A stretch of DNA of 23,811 bases, taken from positions 1 to 23,811 of the forward strand of contig CAZCQP010000043.1 of assembly GCA_964500895.1 (NCBI GenBank). The letters run 5' to 3'. Positions 1 to 7,761 of the stretch are shown one piece after another. The notes under the pieces were generated by a model. That model was given only the letters and a program-made list of their open reading frames with translations. It did not search any database and was not told the DNA's origin. A program made the position numbers and the translations under genes. Position 1 is the stretch's first letter; the number at the start of each line of letters is the position of its first letter. Source of the DNA: CAZCQP01 sp964500895. Lineage in GTDB: Bacteria > Bacillota > Clostridia > Lachnospirales > JAISER01.

Positions 1-169
1 AAACGCCCTTTTTAACGAGCCGGGCAAGCATTGTTTGAATTGTCTTTTCAGTCCATGAGCTTGTTTTCAATAGCTTTTCAACAACTTGGTTTGTGCTAAT
101 GGGCGCCTCTTTCCAAACGATTTTCATTACCTTATATTCCGCTTCTGAAATAGATGGCAACTTATCCAT
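1..169 (-). CDS. BlaI/MecI-family transcriptional repressor, N-terminal part (cut by window edge)
   Basis: The minus strand from ATG at 169 reads through 56 codons to the window edge without a stop. The protein begins MDKLPSISEAEYKVMKIVW and continues through a segment with SWTEKTIQTMLARLVKKG, the winged-helix DNA-binding domain typical of BlaI/MecI repressors. A GGGAGG ribosome binding site lies just upstream of the ATG. Known family members repress beta-lactamase or other stress genes as dimers and are inactivated by proteolysis through a BlaR/MecR-type sensor. The C-terminal dimerisation and cleavage region is outside the window, and so would be any BlaR partner downstream. The palindrome and promoter just upstream suggest autorepression. 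The family assignment is firm; the regulated target is unknown. Confidence 0.85.
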   Translation of the reverse strand, partial: MDKLPSISEAEYKVMKIVWKEAPISTNQVVEKLLKTSSWTEKTIQTMLARLVKKGV

Positions 170-191
170 AAATATACCTCCCGGGATGCTC

Positions 192-225
192 GGTCGAGAA
201 GTGGTGCTGTATTTGCACCACGACC
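192..225 (-). promoter_or_regulatory. Leader hairpin of the BlaI-type mRNA
   Basis: GTGGTGC (201-207) and GCACCAC (215-221) form a perfect 7-bp stem with a 7-nt loop. GGTC (192-195) and GACC (222-225) can extend it across an asymmetric bulge. It lies between the operator and the ribosome binding site of the repressor gene, so it would be in the 5' untranslated RNA. There is no T tract, so it is not a clear terminator. A role in mRNA stability or translation is inference. Confidence 0.4.
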
Positions 226-231
226 AGACAT

Positions 232-251
232 ATTATTACATGTGTAATAAT
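232..251. promoter_or_regulatory. BlaI/MecI-type operator, 20-bp perfect palindrome
   Basis: ATTATTACA-TG-TGTAATAAT is a 9+2+9 perfect inverted repeat. Its TACA/TGTA core matches the arrangement of known BlaI and MecI operators. It starts immediately downstream of the -10 box of the repressor promoter, so a bound dimer would block transcription of its own gene. Confidence 0.7.
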
Positions 252-254
252 TAT

Positions 255-282
255 ATTATAGCATGCCTTATCTCCCTGTCAA
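255..282 (-). promoter_or_regulatory. Consensus sigma-A promoter of the BlaI-type gene
   Basis: On the minus strand TTGACA (277-282) and TATAAT (255-260) are separated by 16 bp. Both hexamers match the consensus exactly. The operator palindrome abuts the -10 box downstream. Confidence 0.75.
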
Positions 283-773
283 TAAAAATCAAACTGCTTT
301 TTTACGAATTCACTTGTGATTAGCTCGGTTCAGTAAAATAGTCAGAATTACTGCGTGAAATAGTGTATGTACCGATTAAGGGATAAGGAAAAACACTTCC
401 GTGCCCCCCATAACGATACCTTTGATTTCATAAACAGGATTTCCTTTTACAACATCTACACCACTTGAAGCAAAACATTAATCTTTAAAAAAGTTGAAAA
501 CAATAGAAACTTCTGATTAATTCTTTTACATTCCAGAAAAGATTAAACCCAAGCTGTAAAGCACCAATTTAATGACTCCGGAGCTTAAGTAAAACAAGCG
601 CTAAAGAAATAACCGTTATGTTCCTCCTTGGTTTCAACGTCTTAAAAATGTTCCTTTATTTTCATTATCCTGTCCATTATGGCTCACAAATACAGAAATT
701 CAAATGAAAATTGAATTCAGTGGCAGTACCCGGAATTATATTGCACATCGCTTTTTTATGTGATAAAATACAC
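283..773. other. Intergenic stretch with no recognised gene
   Basis: About 490 AT-rich bases between the BlaI-type promoter and the region upstream of the chemotaxis gene. No convincing start with a ribosome binding site leads to a long frame. The only protein-like signal is a 34-codon frame on the minus strand at 376-477 (stop included). It contains the segment VKGNPVYEIKGIVMGGTEVF and ends at a TAA, with another TAA directly in front. It may be the degraded tail of a former gene. No tRNA or structured RNA was recognised. Confidence 0.4.
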
Positions 774-804
774 TTGACAATTGGAATAATATTCCTAATG
801 TCAA
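774..804. promoter_or_regulatory. Palindromic regulatory site upstream of the chemotaxis gene
   Basis: A 31-bp inverted repeat: TTGACA (774-779) pairs with TGTCAA (799-804), and GGAATA (783-788) with TATTCC (790-795) around a single central A. It sits 77 bases before the chemotaxis gene start. The left arm is also a perfect -35 hexamer, with only a weak -10 candidate (TAATGT, 796-801) after 16 bp. A repressor site overlapping the promoter is the natural reading; the regulator is not known. Confidence 0.4.
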
Positions 805-880
805 AGACATACTCTTGTAAAATGTTGCTAAAACATGCAAAAGCGCAGAAAATTTGACCAAATTTTTGGGGAGGCGTATG

Positions 881-3490
881 ATGAGAAAGAGTATTAAGTT
901 AGCTATTTTAATTCCATCAATAATTGTTTTATTAATAGGCATTGCAGTAGAAATATCTGTTATTGCATTTAAATCCTCAAAAACCGTAACCCATTTATCC
1001 GATGAGCTGGTTCTTGAAACAGTCAGCCATTATGTATTCCAGTTTAAGTCCACAGGAGAAAACTCGTTTGGTGCAGTTATGGCCATTCAACCTGTCATTG
1101 CAAGCTTTTCAAATGGTGCCGGCACTCGAGAACAAGTTATTGATATTTTATCCGAAGCACTGCACTCTAATAAAGACATTTTTGGTATGTGGACTTGTTG
1201 GGAACCTAATGCTTTTGACGGCGAAGATGCCAATTATGTAAACAAACAATATCATGACGAAACAGGCCGGTTTATACCCTATGTATACCAAACGGGCACC
1301 GAAACTAGAATTGAAGCATTAAGGGGCTATACAGATGCTATTGAGGGCAAATATTATCTTGATGCTTTAAACTCTGGCAAGCTAACCATAACAGACCCTT
1401 TCTTTTATAATATTGATGGGCGAGATATTATGATGTACTCTATTGCCATACCTGTGTTGGACAAAAACAACAAGGTGATTGGTGTTGTAGGTGCAGACAT
1501 TGATATGACATCGCTGAGCGAAACAATGGGTGCCGCAGACATATTGGAAGATGGTTATTTATTTGTATTAAGCCCTTCCGGCTTAATTACAACCCATCCC
1601 AACAAAAACTATTTACTTAAAAGCTATAATGATTTATGGCTTAAGCAATTTGATGGCAAATTTAAAGCGCTGCAAAAAGAATGGGGAGAATTTTCGGAGG
1701 TTGCCCTCTCTGGAGAGCTGAATAAAAAAGTTACACTTTCCGCTGAAAGTGTAGCCATTGGTGATTCTGGTGACAGATGGATTATTTGTGCCATTATCCC
1801 TCAAGAAACCGTAGCTGCCCCTGTGATTAACACCGTTACAACAACCATTATTGTTGCTGTTTTATTGGTCCTGGCTGTGAGCATAACCATTTTTATTATT
1901 GTAAGCCGCAAAACAAAACCTATTGTAGAGCTTGAGAAAACTGCCAGGGAAATAGCAAACGGTAACCTAAACGTCAACCTTAGAGCAAAAAGTGAAGATG
2001 AAATTGGTATGCTTATTACATCCTTTGCAAAGGTTAGGGATACCATTTTGCAGTTGACCAATGAAATACATGGAGTAACCACAAGTTTAGAACAAGGGGA
2101 TATAGATGCAAGAATACCGGATGACAATTTTAACGGAGAATATAAGGAAACCGTTCATGCTATAAATGCCATTGTAGATGCCTATATTAAAGAAATTCTT
2201 ACTATTCTTGATGCATATGGTGAATTTGGTAACGGAAACTTTAATGGCAAGCTTGACCAATTTCCCGGTAAAAAAGCTTTGGCTAACATAAAATTTAACG
2301 CATTACAGTCCAATCTTCAATCGGTAAATGAAGATGTTTCAAAGCTTATTAACGCTGCAATTAAAGGTAATTTGGAAATGCGTGTTAGCACAGATCAATA
2401 TTCTGGAGACTGGTATAAGCTTACAACAGGTTTAAATAATTTATTGCAGGCGGTAAATACCCCTATTGAAGAAGCAAACGCTATTTTGAAGCAGCTTTCT
2501 GAAGGCAATTTTAATGTTGCGGTTAACAAGAATCTTAATGGCAGCTTTGCCGATATGATGCATTCCTTTGATAAAATGGTTGAATCCGTAGGCTCGTATA
2601 TCAATGAAATTACAGATATATTGGGCAACTTAGCCTCCGGTGATTTAACACGCACGATTTCAAGGCAATATGTAGGGCAATTTGACCTTATCAAAGACTC
2701 CATAAACCATATTGCAAAAACACTAAAAGGTACAATTTCGGAAATAAAAACTTCTGCCGACAGTGTGCTTATGGGGGCAGGGCAAATTTCTGAAACTTCT
2801 ATGGATTTAGCGAACGGTGCAAGTACGCAATCTTGCTCGGTGCAGGAATTAAACGCACTGATTACAACCGTTAACCAGCAAACACTGCAAACCGTAAGTA
2901 AAGCTAAATTGGCCAATGATTTTTCACACGAATCTATTAAGAGTGCAAAAGTAGGTAATGACGATATTTTGCGGATGCTTCATTCAATGGACGAAGTTAA
3001 GGAAGCGTCAAAAAATATTTCTAAAATCATTAAGGTGATTGATGACATTGCCTTCCAGACGAATTTGCTAGCACTTAACGCCGCTGTGGAGGCCGCCCGT
3101 GCAGGCGAGCACGGAAAGGGCTTTGCAGTTGTTGCGCAAGAAGTGCGTTCATTAGCTGCAAGAAGCCAAAACGCCGCAAGGGATACTTCTCTTTTAATTG
3201 AAGACACCATATCCAAAATTAATGGCGGCACTGAAACGGCTAAAATTACGGCCGATGCCTTGCAAAAGATTATATCTGGCATTAACACGGTTGCGGACAT
3301 TATAAATCAAATTTATGTTGCCACAGACGGACAAACTGAAGGTATTTCAAAAATTACATACGGCATTAACAAAATTTCAGAGGTGGTTCAAAATAATGTA
3401 TCAACCTCTGAGGAAGCCGCCGCTGCGGCCGAGGAATTGAATTCACAATCAGAAGTTCTTGCCCAAATGGTAGCTAGATTTAGGCTTTAA
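881..3490 (+). CDS. Methyl-accepting chemotaxis protein with dCache-like sensor and multiple HAMP-like units
   Basis: A membrane chemoreceptor of 869 residues. A first transmembrane helix (about 8-30) is followed by an extracellular dCache-like sensor (about 35-310). A second helix (about 325-347) leads to a HAMP domain (about 348-400). Residues about 400-640 hold further HAMP-like units marked by repeated EGD, GNGNF, KGNLEMRV, EGNFNV and SGDLTRTI patterns. The C-terminal signalling domain contains the classical hairpin tip DIAFQTNLLALNAAVEAARA, followed by GFAVVAQEVRSLAARS. It should control CheA through CheW from an array. The C-terminus lacks a CheR-docking pentapeptide. ATG 881 lies 6 nt after GGGGAGG (868-874); ATG 878 is an alternative. 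The gene stands alone, and its ligand is unknown. Confidence 0.9.
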   Translation: MRKSIKLAILIPSIIVLLIGIAVEISVIAFKSSKTVTHLSDELVLETVSHYVFQFKSTGENSFGAVMAIQPVIASFSNGAGTREQVIDILSEALHSNKDIFGMWTCWEPNAFDGEDANYVNKQYHDETGRFIPYVYQTGTETRIEALRGYTDAIEGKYYLDALNSGKLTITDPFFYNIDGRDIMMYSIAIPVLDKNNKVIGVVGADIDMTSLSETMGAADILEDGYLFVLSPSGLITTHPNKNYLLKSYNDLWLKQFDGKFKALQKEWGEFSEVALSGELNKKVTLSAESVAIGDSGDRWIICAIIPQETVAAPVINTVTTTIIVAVLLVLAVSITIFIIVSRKTKPIVELEKTAREIANGNLNVNLRAKSEDEIGMLITSFAKVRDTILQLTNEIHGVTTSLEQGDIDARIPDDNFNGEYKETVHAINAIVDAYIKEILTILDAYGEFGNGNFNGKLDQFPGKKALANIKFNALQSNLQSVNEDVSKLINAAIKGNLEMRVSTDQYSGDWYKLTTGLNNLLQAVNTPIEEANAILKQLSEGNFNVAVNKNLNGSFADMMHSFDKMVESVGSYINEITDILGNLASGDLTRTISRQYVGQFDLIKDSINHIAKTLKGTISEIKTSADSVLMGAGQISETSMDLANGASTQSCSVQELNALITTVNQQTLQTVSKAKLANDFSHESIKSAKVGNDDILRMLHSMDEVKEASKNISKIIKVIDDIAFQTNLLALNAAVEAARAGEHGKGFAVVAQEVRSLAARSQNAARDTSLLIEDTISKINGGTETAKITADALQKIISGINTVADIINQIYVATDGQTEGISKITYGINKISEVVQNNVSTSEEAAAAAEELNSQSEVLAQMVARFRL

Positions 3491-3552
3491 AAACATGAAA
3501 ACGGCTTTATGATCTGTCGAAAACCTTAGAATCTTTTGAAAAGCGGTTAGGG

Positions 3553-3571
3553 TTCGGGGCAAAGCCCCGAA
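3553..3571 (+). terminator. GC-rich hairpin after the chemotaxis gene, possible terminator and repeat copy
   Basis: TTCGGGGC-AAA-GCCCCGAA is a perfect 8-bp stem with a 3-nt loop, 62 bases after the chemotaxis stop. No T tract follows, so intrinsic termination is uncertain. The core CGGGGC-AAA-GCCCCG recurs at 14908-14922, also preceded by GGGTT or GGGGTT, which suggests a dispersed repeat that may double as a transcription boundary. Confidence 0.4.
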
Positions 3572-3599
3572 TCAGTGCGTCACTACGTGGAAGAAATTC

Positions 3600-3641
3600 A
3601 AAAAAAGATAGCGGCTGACCGGGTGTACACGGTCAGCCGCT
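3600..3641 (-). terminator. Rho-independent terminator of the met operon
   Basis: AGCGGCTGACC (3610-3620) and GGTCAGCCGCT (3631-3641) form an 11-bp perfect stem with a 10-nt loop. Read on the minus strand the stem is followed by ATC and then seven T residues (3606-3600). It lies about 115 bases downstream of the metI stop and faces the convergent chemotaxis gene. Confidence 0.8.
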
Positions 3642-3754
3642 AGAAACAACGCATTCTGAGAGCGGGGTTTTCCATAAGGGTGAGCATAAAAAATGCTTTG
3701 CCTATACTCAGTGGTTTTTTCATAATACCATACATCAAGTCAGAGATAATGCCA

Positions 3755-4459
3755 TTATGAAAGCTTCCGTTTGTCCTGCTTATATGCAATATATCTACCA
3801 AGGCTTTGGAATATTTGCACAAGCAAGATTAAAATAATTACGGCGAAAAGCATTACGATATATTTATATCGATAGTACCCATAATTTATTGCAATCTTGC
3901 CAAGGCCGCCTCCGCCCAGAATGCCGCTCATAGCTGTAAAGCCAAGAATCGTGGTTATCGCTATCGTAGCATTTGAAACAAGTGATGGAATACTTTCGGG
4001 AATTAGAACTTTAACAATGATTTGCCACGGTGATGCGCCCATGCTTTGCGCCGCTTCAATAATGTTTGGATTAACCTCACGCAGGCTGCTTTCTACCAGC
4101 CTTGCAACAAAAGGAAATGCGGCAATAACCAAAGGCACGATGGATGCAGTAGTCCCAATCGTTGTACCGACAATAAGGCGTGTAAGAGGGAAAACCATAA
4201 TCATCAATATTAAAAACGGTATAGAGCGTAGAATGTTTGTGATAATATTCAGCAGGCTCATCAAGCTTTTTGGTATGGGAAGTATACCGTCTTTATCGCC
4301 AATCACTATAAGAACACCCAACGGCATACCGATAATAAAAGCAAATAAAGTTGATGCAATGGTGACATAAAACGTTTCCCACAGTGCTAAAGGCATTTCA
4401 TTAAACAGTATTTGTACAGCTTCATCTATAACTTCGGCTTGAAAAAGATTTTCTAACAT
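3755..4459 (-). CDS. metI: Methionine ABC transporter permease MetI
   Basis: Inner-membrane subunit of the MetNIQ importer for methionine and related compounds, 234 residues, the usual length for MetI. Several hydrophobic helices are visible. The cytoplasmic coupling loop with EAAQSMGASPWQIIVKVLIP (about residues 135-154) is the EAA motif that docks onto the ATPase. The family stretch GFTAMSGILGGGGLGKIA follows. It starts 2 nt after the metN stop codon, with its GGAG ribosome binding site inside the end of metN, so translation of the two is coupled. A strong terminator follows downstream. Confidence 0.93.
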   Translation of the reverse strand: MLENLFQAEVIDEAVQILFNEMPLALWETFYVTIASTLFAFIIGMPLGVLIVIGDKDGILPIPKSLMSLLNIITNILRSIPFLILMIMVFPLTRLIVGTTIGTTASIVPLVIAAFPFVARLVESSLREVNPNIIEAAQSMGASPWQIIVKVLIPESIPSLVSNATIAITTILGFTAMSGILGGGGLGKIAINYGYYRYKYIVMLFAVIILILLVQIFQSLGRYIAYKQDKRKLS

Positions 4460-4461
4460 AT

Positions 4462-5454
4462 TTACAACTCCTTGGCAAAAACATTTGCTTTATTCATAAA
4501 ACCTATTGCACGTTTTACTGTTGCATCATCATTAGGCAAGCTGAGAATCATATTACCATATGCCTTGCTTGAAATGGTTTTGGTGGATGCGTATTTGATG
4601 CTTGCAATAATATTTTCCTCAGTGGCCATTGTGGCAATGAGCGGAATATCAGCCGATACATTTCCATCAAACACAACACGAACAAGCCGTTCATTATCTC
4701 CTGCAACAATTGTTTTGGCATCGTCAAGAAAAACAAGCTGCTTTGCCGTACTTGACTGGGGTTTTGTAAATATATCCGTGACGGGCCCTTCCTCAACAAC
4801 CGAGCCGTTATCCAGTATTGCAACACGATTGCATATTTCTTCAATGACATGCATTTGATGTGTAATGACGATGATGGTTATGCCGAATTGTTGGTTGATG
4901 CTGCGTAAAAGGGTTAAAATATCCCCTGTTGTTTTAGGGTCTAGCGCACTGGTAGCTTCATCACACAAAAGCACCTTTGGATTTGTAGCAATGGCTCGGG
5001 CAATTGCAATGCGTTGTTGTTGCCCGCCAGACAATTGTGATGGATATGCGTACGCTTTATCCGATAAGCCTACCACTTCAAGCAGTTCAAGCGCACGCTT
5101 TTTTGCCTCGGATTTTTTCACACCCGAAATCTCAAGGGGAAAGCAGATGTTTTTTAGGCAAGAGCGTTGTGCCAACAAGTTAAAACTTTGAAATATCATT
5201 GTTATATTTCTGCGTATTTCACGAAGTTTCTCTGCCGGCAACTGACCGATATCTATATCATCAATAAGCACTGTTCCCAGTGTTGGCCGCTCAAGCATAT
5301 TGATACAACGCACAAGGGTGCTTTTTCCTGCACCACTCATACCGATTATGCCATAAATATCACCGTCGTTAATTGTCAGGTTGATATTCTTCAGCGCTTC
5401 CACGTTATTATCTTTGACAGAAAACGTCTTTGTTAAATTTCTTATTTCTATCAT
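4462..5454 (-). CDS. metN: Methionine ABC transporter ATP-binding protein MetN with NIL domain
   Basis: ATPase subunit of the MetNIQ importer, 330 residues. Walker A GMSGAGKST lies at 38-46, the Q-loop at FQS (88-90), the signature LSGGQQQR at 141-148 and Walker B VLLCDEA at 161-167, followed by the D-loop SALDP. The last roughly 75 residues form the NIL domain, which in MetN proteins binds methionine and causes transinhibition. All catalytic motifs are intact. Gene order metQ-metN-metI supports the assignment. A 72-base gap containing a strong hairpin separates it from metQ. Confidence 0.94.
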   Translation of the reverse strand: MIEIRNLTKTFSVKDNNVEALKNINLTINDGDIYGIIGMSGAGKSTLVRCINMLERPTLGTVLIDDIDIGQLPAEKLREIRRNITMIFQSFNLLAQRSCLKNICFPLEISGVKKSEAKKRALELLEVVGLSDKAYAYPSQLSGGQQQRIAIARAIATNPKVLLCDEATSALDPKTTGDILTLLRSINQQFGITIIVITHQMHVIEEICNRVAILDNGSVVEEGPVTDIFTKPQSSTAKQLVFLDDAKTIVAGDNERLVRVVFDGNVSADIPLIATMATEENIIASIKYASTKTISSKAYGNMILSLPNDDATVKRAIGFMNKANVFAKEL

Positions 5455-5476
5455 AACATCAACTCCAATACACGAA

Positions 5477-5508
5477 GATTAGCTATTGCAAATATGCAAC
5501 AGCTAATC
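5477..5508 (-). promoter_or_regulatory. Intercistronic hairpin between metQ and metN
   Basis: GATTAGCT (5477-5484) pairs with AGCTAATC (5501-5508), and TTGCA (5486-5490) with TGCAA (5495-5499) across one A/C mismatch and an AATA loop. This is 13 bp in a 32-nt hairpin. On the minus strand only TTCGTG follows, with no T tract, so full termination is unlikely. In binding-protein-first operons such hairpins often protect the upstream message and keep the binding protein in excess; that role here is inference. Confidence 0.5.
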
Positions 5509-5526
5509 CCCTTTAATCTATAACTT

Positions 5527-6381
5527 TTATTTCAGCGCATCAAGATTGGTTTGCTTGCCGCCGTAAAGACCCATGGGCTCAACGTGAATTGCCCCAACCG
5601 ATACAATGCTTGTCTTATTCTGAACGTTGAAATCGTCAAGATACGGTTGATGCTGGAAGTAATTGGCATCAATCTCACCACTTTCAACCACATTATTCGG
5701 CTGAATGTAGTCGGTAAACTCTTTAATATCCAGGTTAATCTCCTTGTTTGCAAGAATTTCCTTAGCCACTGCAAGTATTTCAGCGTGAGGCGTTGGTGAT
5801 GCGGCAATGGTGATTGTTGTGCCTTTTAAGCTATCATAATCCACTGTACTGTCATAGCCATCCCCCGGGTTTTGGGTAACGCTGACAACACCGCCGTCGT
5901 ATGTATTGGCTATATATTCGGCAACGTCTTTGCTTTCAAGTGCCGCTACAAGCGCTTTGATTTTGTCTGTATTTTCATTGCCTTGTTTTACCGCAAGTAT
6001 ATTGCTGTATGCGGAAGATGAACCTTCAATCACAAGGGAATCTTTCACAGGGTTAAGTTTAGCACCAATTGCAAAATTGGAATTGATGATGGCGTAATCA
6101 ACATCTTTTAAGATGTTTGGGATTTGTGCGGCTTCTACTTCCTTAAATGTAATGTTATGCGGGTTTTTTTCTATGTCCATTATCGTAGCAGTTATTCCAG
6201 CATTAGGTTTTAGTGTAATATACCCCTGCTGCTCCAGTAAAAGTAACGCTCTAGCCTCATTCGTGGTGTCGTTTGGAACGGCTATTGTCAACCCCTTGTT
6301 AGCATTTGAGCAAGCCGACAATCCCAACACAAAAACTGCGCCTAGTGTCAGTGCAAGTAAAGTAAATAGTTTCTTTTTCAT
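5527..6381 (-). CDS. metQ: Methionine-binding lipoprotein MetQ
   Basis: Substrate-binding subunit of the MetNIQ importer, 284 residues. The N-terminus has charged residues, a hydrophobic stretch and the lipobox LSAC with the lipidated cysteine at residue 24, so it is anchored outside the membrane. The body follows the NlpA/MetQ pattern, including DYAIINSNFAIGA and a late segment with DANYFQHQPYLDDFN typical of this family. The start has AGGGGG 9-10 nt upstream. It is the first gene of the operon, with a promoter about 45 bases upstream. No S-box or other known SAM riboswitch was recognised in the leader. Confidence 0.93.
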   Translation of the reverse strand: MKKKLFTLLALTLGAVFVLGLSACSNANKGLTIAVPNDTTNEARALLLLEQQGYITLKPNAGITATIMDIEKNPHNITFKEVEAAQIPNILKDVDYAIINSNFAIGAKLNPVKDSLVIEGSSSAYSNILAVKQGNENTDKIKALVAALESKDVAEYIANTYDGGVVSVTQNPGDGYDSTVDYDSLKGTTITIAASPTPHAEILAVAKEILANKEINLDIKEFTDYIQPNNVVESGEIDANYFQHQPYLDDFNVQNKTSIVSVGAIHVEPMGLYGGKQTNLDALK

Positions 6382-6423
6382 TTTCTCAATCCCCCTAAAA
6401 GTTTTTGTTTCACTCTGTCATTT

Positions 6424-6452
6424 ATTGTACATATAAAACTTGCATTTATCAA
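6424..6452 (-). promoter_or_regulatory. Sigma-A promoter of the met operon
   Basis: On the minus strand TTGATA (6447-6452) and TACAAT (6424-6429) are 17 bp apart, five of six consensus matches in each box. The predicted start near 6417 leaves a leader of only about 36 nt before the metQ ATG, too short for a methionine-responsive riboswitch. Another TTGATA lies at 6454-6459. Confidence 0.55.
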
Positions 6453-6773
6453 GTATCAAATATGAATATCACATGCCATTTTCCATATTCTCTGGGTAGC
6501 CCCCTCCATTTGCAGCCATTCTCACATATATATAGCAGTGCGTTTATAAACGTCAGGTTGTCTATTGTTACATTACCTCGATGAATAGGTAATCAATGTG
6601 TAAATTTTTTCGTATTGTTCTTGTGTATCTTCATTGTGATAGCTTACCACTTATTGTCCCATCTTGCCAGTGGAAAATTTCAGTAGGCTTGAATAAATCT
6701 CCCTGATTCGTCTAATAGAAAATTACTGGCAATGGTGCGTTTGGAGGTTGTGCAGGAAGCCTAATAACGGAAA
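6453..6773. other. Intergenic stretch between the met promoter and the amidase-operon terminator
   Basis: About 320 AT-rich bases. No frame with a ribosome binding site, no T-box or S-box core and no tRNA was recognised. It probably holds upstream control sites for the met operon, but none stands out. Confidence 0.4.
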
Positions 6774-6805
6774 CAAAAAACTGGCGAGCGTAATGTTCAC
6801 CAGTT
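6774..6805 (-). terminator. Rho-independent terminator of the amide-uptake operon
   Basis: AACTGGCGA (6779-6787) and TCACCAGTT (6797-6805) form a 9-bp stem with one G-T pair and a 9-nt loop. On the minus strand the stem ends in a run of six T residues, two of them in the stem. It lies 33 bases downstream of the formamidase-family gene stop. Confidence 0.75.
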
Positions 6806-6838
6806 GTCTGTCAGATACTGCGGTATTATCTTTTATTA

Positions 6839-7756
6839 TTAGGATCTACAGCCGATTCCCTTAAACCCCAGCTTTGCAAGCACAGATTTAGGAAACTCAA
6901 AGCGTACAGTGATTTCCGGGTCAACCACCTGGCAAAATTTCAAGTTGCCCACAAGGCTCATTAAGCGGCCGGCGTCGCCTTGGCTTAAGCCAACAATCCC
7001 CGTTAAGAAGTCAAACATATTATCCACAGCCTGCTTGAATGCGGCATCAGAGGTTTTTGCAGAGGCAATAGCGGCGTATAGTTCATCGGTCTCAACAAAT
7101 GGGGTGGGCAGCTGGGGCACATCGACCACAGCGGCTGTGAGTGTAACCCGTGCCGGAGTTTCGGCTCCGCAGACCAAAACTTCGCCATCACCCATCAAGG
7201 CATGGGCGTCACCGCATCCAAAAAGCCCGCCCTCTACGGCAGCGTGCAAGTAGAGCGAGGCGCCCTCACCAATCAAGTTGCAATCCATATTGCCACCATG
7301 CTTGCCTGGAGTGCCATTGGGTACGCTGCCTTCTGCCGGTGCCAGGCCTATCACGCCAATCATGGGCTTCAACGGCAATTTCAAATCTCCTTTAACCGTG
7401 GATATAGAGAGGACGCCATTGTCATTATCCATCACACGGGTTGAAGCCTCGGTGACGCCGCTTACCACACCGGCACCGGAAATCGTGGTCATGACTGATT
7501 GGCCAGTCATCTCCAGCTTCTTGATGTCGATACGAACCACATCTCCAGGCTTCACCCCTTCTATTGCCACCGGCCCAGTTGCAGGGTTGATATTATCCCA
7601 ATCCAAATCATCCAGGGTGTCATCGTCGGAATGCAGCTGATTGGCAAAGCAGTCACGGGTATCTAAGCAAAACTGCTCATTCTGAGCCACGCTCAAGAGC
7701 GGCGTTAGGGTTGGCGCAAAGGCGTAGAATACCTGATTGTCGTTTAACGCTTTCAT
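6839..7756 (-). CDS. Formamidase/acetamidase-family amide hydrolase
   Basis: A 305-residue member of the FmdA/AmdA family, which hydrolyses short amides such as formamide or acetamide to the acid and ammonia in the cytoplasm. The clearest family blocks are HGGNMDCNLIGEGASLYL and, shortly after, EGGLFGCGDAHALMGDGEV, both close to the family consensus, with the metal-ligand candidates His, Asp and Asp visible. Its length is normal for the bacterial family. GGAG lies 8 nt before the ATG. It is the last gene of the operon, 5 nt after the LivM-type permease, so the transporter very likely brings in its substrate. Which amide is used cannot be told from sequence. Confidence 0.88.
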   Translation of the reverse strand: MKALNDNQVFYAFAPTLTPLLSVAQNEQFCLDTRDCFANQLHSDDDTLDDLDWDNINPATGPVAIEGVKPGDVVRIDIKKLEMTGQSVMTTISGAGVVSGVTEASTRVMDNDNGVLSISTVKGDLKLPLKPMIGVIGLAPAEGSVPNGTPGKHGGNMDCNLIGEGASLYLHAAVEGGLFGCGDAHALMGDGEVLVCGAETPARVTLTAAVVDVPQLPTPFVETDELYAAIASAKTSDAAFKQAVDNMFDFLTGIVGLSQGDAGRLMSLVGNLKFCQVVDPEITVRFEFPKSVLAKLGFKGIGCRS

Positions 7757-7761
7757 ATCTT

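Noticed and set aside
93..323. Plus-strand frame of 76 codons at the window start
   Set aside because: It runs antisense through the BlaI-type gene, its operator and promoter and has no matching domain.
3640..3822. Small minus-strand frame downstream of and overlapping metI
   Set aside because: It overlaps the 3' end of metI in another frame and ends in the terminator stem, with no ribosome site or recognisable domain.
6382..6838. Possible SAM (S-box) or T-box riboswitch ahead of metQ
   Set aside because: No S-box or T-box core sequence was found on the minus strand, and the best promoter leaves a leader of only about 36 nt.
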